Part shown: positions 7,755-14,101 of the stretch, one piece after another
How the letters are laid out: each line of letters opens with the position of its first letter
Position numbering within the stretch: position 1 is the first letter of the stretch
Assembly (NCBI GenBank): GCA_905235875.1
Contig: CAJONL010000096.1
Location: forward strand, 1 to 14,529
Length of the DNA: 14,529 bases
Reading direction: 5' to 3'
Source: an uncultured Bacilli bacterium
GTDB taxonomy: Bacteria; Bacillota_I; Bacilli_A; RF39; UBA660
Translations under genes and position numbers: made by a program
Notes under the pieces: generated by a model
What the model was told of the DNA's origin: nothing
What the model saw: the letters and a program-made list of their open reading frames with translations, nothing else
Database searches by the model: none

Positions 7755-7913
7755 ACCAGAGGTAACATAAGTTAAAACCGTACAAGTTACGATAAGGGAA
7801 TCTAATTAATACTGGTGTTGAATACTTAAGTTTTTAAGGATCCTAAAGGTATTATGTGATTTACCACCTGAATATAAAACAGGTTTTCGTAAATAGTTAT
7901 CACTGGTTTTTTT
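7755..7913 (+). ncRNA. Candidate structured small RNA between the sigma gene and nusB (6S-like architecture)
   Basis: No ORF occupies this stretch, yet its ends pair. ACCAGAGGTAAC (7755-7766) matches GTTATCACTGGT (7896-7907) over 12 positions, with one mismatch and one G-T wobble, and TTTTTTT follows (7907-7913). Inside, TTACGA (7787-7792) pairs with TCGTAA (7887-7892), leaving an asymmetric bubble of 20 against 3 nt. Further candidates are a hairpin ACCTG/CAGGT (7866-7870, 7880-7884) and AATACTT/AGGTATT (7821-7827, 7847-7853). A long rod with a closing stem, a bubble and a terminal T tract, under its own -10 and followed by a separate nusB promoter, looks like a free-standing RNA. The 6S RNA is the closest architectural analogue. 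I find none of the conserved primary motifs of tmRNA, SRP RNA, RNase P RNA, T-box or the common riboswitches that I checked. If transcription starts at 7759-7761, the outer 4-6 bp of the closing stem would be lost. A nusB leader attenuator is the alternative. Confidence 0.5.
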
Positions 7914-7914
7914 A

Positions 7915-7943
7915 TTTACATTTTTATATTTTTTATATATAAT
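7915..7943 (+). promoter_or_regulatory. Sigma-A promoter of the nusB operon
   Basis: TTTACA (7915-7920), 17-bp spacer, TATAAT (7938-7943). It begins two bases after the T tract of the RNA. The predicted start near 7950 coincides with the GAGGT Shine-Dalgarno (7950-7954), so the leader would be about 13 nt. Confidence 0.78.
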
Positions 7944-7962
7944 AATTTTGAGGTAGTTAGTT

Positions 7963-8367
7963 ATGAATAGAAGTAAATTAAGAGATGTAATAGTTAAATC
8001 TTTATACCAAATTTATATATATAAAGATAATAATATAAGATATGATCTAGATAGTGTTATAAGAGAAAATATAGACTATAAAGATGACTTTGTCACAGAA
8101 ATAATAACTGGTATTTTAGATAAAGAATCAGATATTATTAATCTTTGCAACAAATATATGAAAAATTGGAGTATTGATAGATTAAGTAGAGTAGATAAAG
8201 CAATTCTATCTTTAGGTACTTATGAACTTGTATATTACAGTACTCCTAATATTGTAGCTATTAATGAAGCGGTAGAACTTGCTAAAAAATATAGTGATGA
8301 TAAGGTTATAAAAATGATTAATGCAGTTTTAGATAGCATATACAAAAATGAGGGATTAGATGAATGA
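7963..8367 (+). CDS. nusB: Transcription antitermination protein NusB
   Basis: 134-aa all-helical NusB, close to the usual 130-150 aa. NusB binds boxA RNA with NusE/S10 and supports processive transcription of rRNA operons. Family landmarks: an N-terminal basic helix (RSKLRDVIVKSLYQIY), IDRLSRVDKAILSLGTYEL (about 70-88), and the diagnostic C-terminal INEAVELAKKYSDDKVIKMINAVLDSI. Start ATG 7963 has GAGGT 8 bases upstream. It is the first gene of a coupled operon; its 3' end overlaps xseA by 8 nt. In Bacillus nusB is followed by folD, then xseA-xseB; folD is missing here. It sits directly after the candidate RNA and has its own promoter. Confidence 0.95.
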   Translation: MNRSKLRDVIVKSLYQIYIYKDNNIRYDLDSVIRENIDYKDDFVTEIITGILDKESDIINLCNKYMKNWSIDRLSRVDKAILSLGTYELVYYSTPNIVAINEAVELAKKYSDDKVIKMINAVLDSIYKNEGLDE

Positions 8368-9565
8368 TAAGTATATAAATGTATCACAATTAAATAGATA
8401 TATTAAATATAAATTTGATACAGATACTAACTTAAAAAAAGTATATTTAAAGGGAGAAATATCTAATTTTAAAAATCATACAACTGGTCATTTTTATTTT
8501 ACATTAAAAGATGAATCCTCTAGAATACTTGCAGTTATGTTTCGAAGAGAAGCATCAAAAGTAAACTTTGTTCCTAAAGATGGAATGAAAGTACTAGTCG
8601 AAGGTAGAATTAGTTGTTATGAAGCAAATGGAGCGTACCAGATTTATGTTGAAAAAATGGATGAAGATGGTATAGGTAATTTATACTTAGAATTTGAAAA
8701 ATTAAAAAAAGAACTTATGGAAAAAGGATATTTTGATGAAGCACATAAAAAACCTATTCCTAAGTTCCCTAAAAAAGTAGGAGTAATAACAGCATCTACT
8801 GGAGCAGCAATAAGAGATATTATTACAACTATCAAAAGAAGATATAAATTATGTGAAATTATTCTTTTACCATCACTAGTACAAGGAGAAGCTGCTAAGG
8901 ATGACTTAGTACGCAATTTAAAACTTGCAGACAATATGGATTTAGATGTAATAATCTTTGGACGTGGTGGAGGCTCTATAGAAGATCTATGGGCTTTTAA
9001 TGAAAGAATTGTAGCAGATGCACTATATAACATGAAAACTCCTGTAATAAGTGCATGTGGACATGAAATAGACTTTACAATTAGTGATTTTGTAAGTGAT
9101 CTTCGTGCAGCAACTCCTACTGCTGCTGCTGAACTTTGTGTTCCTAATACAAGTGATTTAATAATAAATATAAAAAATTTAAAAAAAATGCTTGTAAATA
9201 ATATTACTAATAAAATAGACTTAAATAAAAATAAACTAGATTCATTAATAAATAGTTATATTATGAAAAATCCAAAAGGATTATACGAAGCTAAAACGCA
9301 AAAATTAGACAATTTACTTGAAAAACTTGAAATACATATTAATAATATATATGAAGCTAAAGGATTTAGATATGCTTCATTACTAGATAAACTAGAAACT
9401 TTAAATCCAATAAATACTTTAAAAAGAGGATACAGTATTACAAAAGTTAATAATAAAATAATAGACATAAATAAAATTAAAACTGGTGATGTAATTACAA
9501 CTGAACTTTCTGGAGGAAATATTACATCAAAAGTTATGGAGGTAGAATATGGAAAAGAAAAATAA
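8360..9565 (+). CDS. xseA: Exodeoxyribonuclease VII large subunit
   Basis: 401-aa XseA, catalytic subunit of exonuclease VII, which degrades single-stranded DNA from both ends and acts with XseB in the cytoplasm. An N-terminal OB-fold (about 5-100: VSQLNRYIKYKF, LKGEISNFKNHTTGHFYFTLKD) binds ssDNA. The catalytic domain shows GVITASTGAAIRDI, GRGGGSIEDLWAFN (about 198-211), SACGHEIDFTISDFVSDLRA and ATPTAAAEL. The C-terminus keeps LNPINTLKRGYSIT, followed by a long helical segment region. It is about 50 residues shorter than E. coli or Bacillus XseA, probably in the coiled-coil part. Start ATG 8360 lies inside nusB with GAGGG at 8350-8354; its 3' end overlaps xseB by 17 nt, giving tight translational coupling. 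Confidence 0.96.
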   Translation: MNDKYINVSQLNRYIKYKFDTDTNLKKVYLKGEISNFKNHTTGHFYFTLKDESSRILAVMFRREASKVNFVPKDGMKVLVEGRISCYEANGAYQIYVEKMDEDGIGNLYLEFEKLKKELMEKGYFDEAHKKPIPKFPKKVGVITASTGAAIRDIITTIKRRYKLCEIILLPSLVQGEAAKDDLVRNLKLADNMDLDVIIFGRGGGSIEDLWAFNERIVADALYNMKTPVISACGHEIDFTISDFVSDLRAATPTAAAELCVPNTSDLIINIKNLKKMLVNNITNKIDLNKNKLDSLINSYIMKNPKGLYEAKTQKLDNLLEKLEIHINNIYEAKGFRYASLLDKLETLNPINTLKRGYSITKVNNKIIDINKIKTGDVITTELSGGNITSKVMEVEYGKEK

Positions 9566-9773
9566 ATCATTTGAAGAATCACTTGAAGAACTAGAAAATA
9601 TTGTTAAAGGTTTAGAAAATGGAGATATTCCTTTAGATGAAGCAATAGAAAAATTTAATAAGGGAATGAAACTTGCTAGTGAGTGTAATAAAATTCTAGA
9701 AAAAGCCAATGATACTATTGTAAAAGCTTTAGATAATGATGGTAATTTAAAAGATTTTGAAGTAAGTGAATAA
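9549..9773 (+). CDS. xseB: Exodeoxyribonuclease VII small subunit
   Basis: 74-aa XseB, the typical length, which forms a helical hairpin and binds the XseA coiled coil in the multi-subunit enzyme. The family signature is complete: SFEESLEELENIVKGLENGD, PLDEAIEKFNKGMKLASEC and an acidic C-terminus. Start ATG 9549 has GGAGG (9538-9542) 6 bases upstream, inside xseA. Its stop TAA overlaps the next gene's ATG as TAATG, so the membrane glycosyltransferase downstream is in the same mRNA and probably translationally coupled. Confidence 0.96.
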   Translation: MEKKNKSFEESLEELENIVKGLENGDIPLDEAIEKFNKGMKLASECNKILEKANDTIVKALDNDGNLKDFEVSE

Positions 9774-11491
9774 TGTTTATGAAGAATAATATTCGATATA
9801 ATTGTATATATTATAGCGCTTTATTTTTAAGTATATTTTTTGCTCTTATTTTAATAGTAACTAGTGTAGTATTTATTTTAGGTTTCTGTATTAGTTATTT
9901 TACTTTTTTTATACCATTAATCATTTCTATTATTTGTATTTTTCTTTTAAATAAAAATGATAAACTTGGTAATAAAATAATAGGTATCTTTTTAGCTGTT
10001 CTAGTAATTTTTTTAGCTTCATTTGTATGTAGTAAATATTATGATTTAACCTGGGATTCTAACACTTATCATAAAGATGCTGTAGGTGCATTAAAAAATG
10101 GATGGAATCCTGTTCATCAAAATTATATTGATTTTTATAAAAAAACGAATACTAGAAGTTCTAATGTAATTGGTGATAAATTAGAAAGAGAAAGAGGACT
10201 TTGGCAAACTCATTATGCTAAAGGTACTTGGATTATTGCAGCCAATTTTTATTATTTGTATAATAATATAGAAAAAGCTAAAATACTTAATTTGATTCTA
10301 ATATATATTTTAATTGTTTTTTCATATTTTTTTGTTCAAAATTTTATTAGTAATAAACTATTGTCATTTTTTTTAGCTATTATTTTTTCTATATCACCTG
10401 TAGTATTAGTTCAAGCATTTTCTTATTATAATGATGGAGCTTTGTACAGTTTTATTCTTTTAACTTTATTATCTTTTATTTTATATATGAAAGATAATAA
10501 AATAACTAATTTTGTTTTTTTATTTTGCTCAATTGTTTTATGTGCAAACGTAAAATTTACTGGATTTGCATATGCTGGTTTAATATGTTTTTTTGTCTAT
10601 TTAGGTTTTGTTTATATTTATAGAAATAATTTGAAAAGTATTAGTAAACCCACAATTTTAATATTTAGTACAATTATTTTTTCCATTTTAATAGTAGGCT
10701 TTAATCCATATGTAACAAATACTATTAACAATCATCATCCTTTTTATCCTATTAAGGGTAATAATAGTGTTGATATAATGACTCATAATACTCCATCTTA
10801 TTTTGAAAATACATTTAGAGTTAAGAATTTATTTGTTTCTCTCGCATCAGAGTCAGATAATATTTTAAAAGCAACTGAAAGAAATCCTAAGTTTAAAGTA
10901 CCATTTTCTATATCTTTGGATGAGCTTTCTAAACTTGCTAGTCCTGACTTGAGAATTTCTGGTTTTGGAGTATGGTTTTTCCCTATAATAATTTTATCTT
11001 CCATTATAATTCTTTATTATTTGATTATACTCTTTAAAAGAGATAAAAATACTTGGGTTATTGTTTTTTGTATATTTATAGCTATTATACTCCTTACTTT
11101 AATTATTAAAGAAAGCTGGTGGGCAAGATATACTCCGTTTATTTATTTCGTTCCATTAATGGCATTGTTTTTACTAATTGCTTATCCGATAAAAAGAAAA
11201 TATATTAATAATATTTTAGTATTATTTTTGAGTTTTATAATATGTTTTAATTTGTTATTATTTTTTAAGTATAATACTTTAGAAAATTATAAGTATATAA
11301 ATGACACTAATAAAGTATTGAAAAAATATAAAAAGAGTGACAAAGTAATTAAAATTATAGAAACAAGTGAATTATTTATAGGCTTTTTATATAATTTAGA
11401 TGATAATGATATAAAATATGAATTTGTTAAAGGAGAAAAGTATAAAAATAGGGAAAATATATTTAAAGTAATTCCGTATGTGAAGGAGTAG
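9773..11491 (+). CDS. Multi-pass membrane glycosyltransferase, GT-C fold (ArnT/PMT/GT39-like)
   Basis: 572-aa integral membrane protein with roughly 11-13 predicted hydrophobic helices and a short soluble C-terminus (about 500-572). After two or three N-terminal helices comes the extracytoplasmic loop DLTWDSNTYHKDAVGALKNG (about 90-109). The acidic DSNTYH element resembles the first-loop Asp region of GT-C enzymes, which use polyprenyl-phosphate sugars as donors. A later conserved-looking loop has NPYVTN and HHPFYP. The acceptor is unknown; lipid carrier, glycopolymer or protein are all possible. Start ATG 9773 overlaps the xseB stop (TAATG) with only a weak Shine-Dalgarno; ATG 9779 is the alternative, and both fit coupled re-initiation. 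The + strand is strikingly T-rich, as expected for Phe/Leu/Ile-rich protein. The adjacent UbiA-type gene may supply its lipid-linked donor, by inference. An oligosaccharide polymerase of Wzy type is an alternative. Confidence 0.75.
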   Translation: MFMKNNIRYNCIYYSALFLSIFFALILIVTSVVFILGFCISYFTFFIPLIISIICIFLLNKNDKLGNKIIGIFLAVLVIFLASFVCSKYYDLTWDSNTYHKDAVGALKNGWNPVHQNYIDFYKKTNTRSSNVIGDKLERERGLWQTHYAKGTWIIAANFYYLYNNIEKAKILNLILIYILIVFSYFFVQNFISNKLLSFFLAIIFSISPVVLVQAFSYYNDGALYSFILLTLLSFILYMKDNKITNFVFLFCSIVLCANVKFTGFAYAGLICFFVYLGFVYIYRNNLKSISKPTILIFSTIIFSILIVGFNPYVTNTINNHHPFYPIKGNNSVDIMTHNTPSYFENTFRVKNLFVSLASESDNILKATERNPKFKVPFSISLDELSKLASPDLRISGFGVWFFPIIILSSIIILYYLIILFKRDKNTWVIVFCIFIAIILLTLIIKESWWARYTPFIYFVPLMALFLLIAYPIKRKYINNILVLFLSFIICFNLLLFFKYNTLENYKYINDTNKVLKKYKKSDKVIKIIETSELFIGFLYNLDDNDIKYEFVKGEKYKNRENIFKVIPYVKE

Positions 11492-11500
11492 GTGCTTTTT

Positions 11501-12391
11501 ATGAATAAAGTTAAGAACTATTTAAAACTAATCAGAGTTAAACATTGGTTTAAGAATTTTCTTTTATTTTTACCTGCAATATTTGGTGGAGTTCTTTTTA
11601 AAGAAAATATTTGTATAAACTTATTTATGGGATTTTTATGTTTTTCAATTGTTGCATCATGTATATATATTTTTAATGATATTTGTGATATTGAAAATGA
11701 TAAAAAAAATCCTTTTAAAAAAAATAGGCCTTTAGTTTCTGGGGATATTTCTATTAATAATGCTTATACTTTACTAATATTATTTTTTCTTCTATCTTTT
11801 GGTATTAATGTTTTTATAGGGCTTAAGCTGAATAATTATTTATTATTAATAATTCCTTTTTTATATCTAGTTTTAAATATTATATATAGTAAGAAGTTAA
11901 AAAAATATCCTATTATTGATGTATTTGTATTATCAATTGATTATATTTTAAGATTATTATATGGTAGTTTTATTTCTGCAGTATCTATTTCTAATTGGTT
12001 ATATTTAGTTGTTATGTTTGCATCACTTTTTATGGGTTTTGGTAAAAGAAAAAAAGAGTTAGAAAATGGTACTAATACTCGTATTGTTTTAAAAAAATAT
12101 AATATTAACTTTTTAGATAAGAGTATGTATTTAAGCATGAATAGTGTTATTATATTTTATAGTTTGTGGGCAATTGATTTATCAAATAAAATTGGTAATA
12201 ATTATAAGTATTTAAAGTTTTCTATACCTATAGTAGTTTTGATATTATTCTTATATAGTTATTTAATAGAAAGTAATGATTACATTGATGGAGATCCTAT
12301 AGAAATTTTATTTTCTTCAAAGTGGTTATTGTTATTATCTATTATTTATTGTTTGTTTATGCTTATGATACTGTATTCAGGAGTATTATAA
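11501..12391 (+). CDS. UbiA-family prenyltransferase, polyprenyl-phosphate phosphoribosyltransferase (DPPR synthase)-like
   Basis: 296-aa membrane protein of the UbiA superfamily with about 8-9 helices. The N-terminus RVKHWFKNFLLFLPAIFGG and the first Asp motif, N59-D60-x2-D63-x3-D67 followed by NPFKKNRPLVSG, match the Rv3806c/DPPR-synthase subgroup. That subgroup condenses phosphoribosyl pyrophosphate with a polyprenyl phosphate. The second Asp region, YPIIDVFVLSIDYILRLLYG, and the loop FGKRKKEL are also typical. In mycobacteria the product leads to decaprenyl-phospho-arabinose; here the later enzymes (DprE1/DprE2 or a phosphatase) are not in the window. Start ATG 11501 has AGGTG (11490-11494) and GGAG upstream; an in-frame GTG at 11492 is disfavoured because it overlaps that ribosome site. 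It lies 9 nt after the glycosyltransferase gene in the same operon. A menaquinone or heme prenyltransferase role is less likely given the NRPLVSG and KRKKEL signatures. Confidence 0.82.
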   Translation: MNKVKNYLKLIRVKHWFKNFLLFLPAIFGGVLFKENICINLFMGFLCFSIVASCIYIFNDICDIENDKKNPFKKNRPLVSGDISINNAYTLLILFFLLSFGINVFIGLKLNNYLLLIIPFLYLVLNIIYSKKLKKYPIIDVFVLSIDYILRLLYGSFISAVSISNWLYLVVMFASLFMGFGKRKKELENGTNTRIVLKKYNINFLDKSMYLSMNSVIIFYSLWAIDLSNKIGNNYKYLKFSIPIVVLILFLYSYLIESNDYIDGDPIEILFSSKWLLLLSIIYCLFMLMILYSGVL

Positions 12392-12421
12392 AATCAATTT
12401 TTAGTAGATAATAAAAAAAAT

Positions 12422-12450
12422 TATTGAAAATTAATAAAGTATGATATAAT
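12422..12450 (+). promoter_or_regulatory. Extended -10 promoter of the ABC exporter operon
   Basis: Perfect TATAAT (12445-12450) preceded by TGA (extended -10). The -35 is ambiguous: TATTGA (12422-12427) gives a 17-bp spacer, while TTGAAA (12424-12429) gives only 15. The predicted start near 12457 gives a leader of about 21 nt. I see no GC-containing terminator hairpin in 12392-12477, so readthrough from the UbiA-type gene is possible. Confidence 0.7.
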
Positions 12451-12477
12451 TAAATTTAAGAAAAAGGTGGTTAAAAT

Positions 12478-13266
12478 ATGCTAAATAGATTTATAAATGA
12501 TTTTAATAAATATTATAAATATATAAAATATAGTACTAAGTCACAACTTAAAAGTGAAATTACTGGTTCATATTTATCTTGGCTTTGGCTTATAATTGAA
12601 CCAATATGTTTTATGCTTATTTATAGTTTTATAGCTATAGTTGTTTTTAAATCATCAATAGATTATTTTGCTGTATTTATATTTATAGGTCTTACTATAT
12701 GGACTTTTTTTCAAAAAACGCTTACTCAGAGTGTTAGATTAGTAAGTTCTAATCGGGATACAGTAACTAAAGTTTATTTACCAAAATTCATTTTATTAAT
12801 TACTAAAGTTTCAGTAAATGGTGTTAAATTTTTGATATCATTTTCCCTAGTAATTATCTCAATGATTATATATAAAGTACCAATTTCATTAGATGTTTTA
12901 TACTTTATACTAATATGTATTATTTTATTACTCTTTACATTTGGTTTATCACTTTTCTTTATGCATTTTGGTGTGTTTGTAAAAGACTTAACTAATCTTA
13001 CTAATATAGCACTTAGAATGATGTTTTATATGTCTGGTATTTTCTTTGCTATTGAAACAAGAGTACCTGCGCCATATAATACACTTTTAGTTAAATTAAA
13101 TCCAATTGCTTTCTTTATTGTAGAAGCAAGAAACTGTTTATTATATCAAAAAGCACCTAACTTTTTGCTTTTAGGACTATGGGCAGTAGTAGGACTAATA
13201 CTTTGTTACTTTGGTATTAAAACTATATATAAATATGAAAATACTTATGTAAAGGTGATGAAATAA
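12478..13266 (+). CDS. ABC-2 type polysaccharide/teichoic-acid export permease (TagG/Wzm family)
   Basis: 262-aa inner-membrane permease with six predicted hydrophobic segments, the usual size for Wzm/TagG (about 260-275 aa). Family landmarks are the amphipathic N-terminal part before the first helix (KSEITGSYLSWLWLIIEP, about 26-43), FIGLTIWTFFQKTL, the basic loop SSNRDTVTKVYLPK, FGVFVKDLTNLTNIALRMMFYMSGIFF, and LNPIAFFIVEARNCLLY near the C-terminus. It would form a dimer that, with the next gene's ATPase, exports a lipid-linked glycan across the membrane. Start ATG 12478 has AGGTGG at 12465-12470. The stop TAA overlaps the ATPase start as TAATG. The cargo cannot be read from the sequence. 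Confidence 0.92.
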   Translation: MLNRFINDFNKYYKYIKYSTKSQLKSEITGSYLSWLWLIIEPICFMLIYSFIAIVVFKSSIDYFAVFIFIGLTIWTFFQKTLTQSVRLVSSNRDTVTKVYLPKFILLITKVSVNGVKFLISFSLVIISMIIYKVPISLDVLYFILICIILLLFTFGLSLFFMHFGVFVKDLTNLTNIALRMMFYMSGIFFAIETRVPAPYNTLLVKLNPIAFFIVEARNCLLYQKAPNFLLLGLWAVVGLILCYFGIKTIYKYENTYVKVMK

Positions 13267-14009
13267 TGAGTAAAAAAGATGAAATAGCAATATCTGTTAA
13301 AAATTTAGATATCTATTATACTGAAATGAGTAGATTCTCACTAGCTCGTGATGGACTTGAAAATTTAAAAAAAGCTAAAAGATTTCATGCAGTAAAAAAT
13401 GTATCATTTGAAATTCCTAAAGGACAAATAGTAGGTATCTGTGGCAAAAATGGAAGTGGTAAATCAACACTTCTTCGTGCAATAGCAGGTATATTTTCCC
13501 CTGATAAAGGTTCAATAAATCTACATAAAAATACTGTATCACTTTTATCTATTGGCGTAGGTTTTAAAAAAGAACTATCAGGTTATGAAAACATTTATCT
13601 TTCAGGACTATTACTTGGTTACTCAGAAAAGGAAATTGATAAAAGACTTAAGGATATAATAGATTTTTCTGAAATAGGGGACTTTATTAATAAACCAGTA
13701 AGTTCATATTCATCTGGAATGTACTCTAAGCTTGCTTTTGCAATTACCGCAATACTTGAAACTGATATTATGTTAATTGATGAAGTTTTATCAGTAGGTG
13801 ACGTAAGATTTAGAAAAAAAAGTTATAATAAGATGAAAGAATTAATATCTGATGAAAATCGTACAGTTGTAATAGTTTCACACTCATCAAGTACATTAAA
13901 GGATTTATGCAATAGAGTAATTTGGATTAATGAAGGAGTTCTAATGGCTGATGGAGATCCAAATGAAGTAGTTGATAAATACGAAGAATACATGAAAAGT
14001 TTAGATTAA
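13266..14009 (+). CDS. ABC exporter ATPase, TagH/Wzt family (short form, no carbohydrate-binding domain)
   Basis: 247-aa nucleotide-binding subunit paired with the preceding permease. Walker A is GKNGSGKST (60-68), the ABC signature is SSGM (149-152) in YSSGMYSKLAFA, Walker B is IMLIDE (Asp172, Glu173), and the switch His is 206 in VSHSS. The N-terminal extension before the P-loop (YYTEMSRFSLARDGLENLKK, then FHAVKNVSFEIPKG) and the YENIYLSGLLLG stretch are typical of the TagH/Wzt/RfbE group rather than drug exporters. It ends soon after the fold (VVDKYEEYMKSLD), so it lacks the C-terminal glycan-recognition domain of E. coli O9a Wzt and the long tail of Bacillus TagH. Start ATG 13266 overlaps the permease stop, with AAGGTGA 7 bases upstream. 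A terminator overlaps its stop. Confidence 0.94.
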   Translation: MSKKDEIAISVKNLDIYYTEMSRFSLARDGLENLKKAKRFHAVKNVSFEIPKGQIVGICGKNGSGKSTLLRAIAGIFSPDKGSINLHKNTVSLLSIGVGFKKELSGYENIYLSGLLLGYSEKEIDKRLKDIIDFSEIGDFINKPVSSYSSGMYSKLAFAITAILETDIMLIDEVLSVGDVRFRKKSYNKMKELISDENRTVVIVSHSSSTLKDLCNRVIWINEGVLMADGDPNEVVDKYEEYMKSLD

Positions 14010-14027
14010 GTTCTAAACTTTTTTTTT
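13995..14027 (+). terminator. Intrinsic terminator overlapping the ABC ATPase stop codon
   Basis: Perfect 11-bp stem AAAAGTTTAGA (13995-14005) / TCTAAACTTTT (14012-14022) with a 6-nt loop holding the TAA stop (14007-14009). The T tract runs to 14027. Confidence 0.93.
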
Positions 14028-14086
14028 GGTAATTTTTGATTGTAATATATAATGTATCATTACAAATAATAATAATGTAGTTTGTT

Positions 14087-14097
14087 AAGGAAGTGAT
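14087..14097 (+). promoter_or_regulatory. Near-perfect Shine-Dalgarno of spoIVB that points to a non-ATG start
   Basis: AAGGAAGTGAT matches the full anti-Shine-Dalgarno complement AAGGAGGTGAT at 10 of 11 positions. Aligned with the GGTGA elements of the 431 and 3855 genes (spacing 5 and 5), it places initiation at 14102, which is ATT. The in-frame GTG at 14093 lies inside this element. Confidence 0.6.
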
Positions 14098-14101
14098 TAT
14101 T

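Noticed and set aside
7755..7913. Cobalamin riboswitch, suggested by AGGGAA, GGTG and CACTGGT in the intergenic RNA
   Set aside because: Spacing between AGGGAA and GGTG is about 13 nt rather than a few, and the B12-box and other conserved segments are not found. The downstream genes (nusB, xseAB) have no cobalamin link.
4784..8367. Mycoplasma-type code (TGA = Trp), prompted by the very low GC content
   Set aside because: TGA terminates the 188-aa gene and nusB at sensible places, and Trp is encoded by TGG throughout.
2467..9709. Minus-strand open frames opposite PFOR, hisS, xseA, xseB and the sigma gene
   Set aside because: They are antisense shadows of well-identified genes, with low-complexity Ser/Leu/Ile content and no recognisable domains.
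12392..12477. Possible terminator between the UbiA-type gene and the exporter permease gene
   Set aside because: Only weak A-T self-complementarity (ATAAT/ATTAT around an A run) and no stable stem with a T tract.
14030..14092. Sporulation-sigma (SigF/SigG) promoter for spoIVB, for example CATTACA at 14058-14064
   Set aside because: No convincing matching -35 at the right distance; a TATAAT at 14048-14053 is equally present. Left unassigned.
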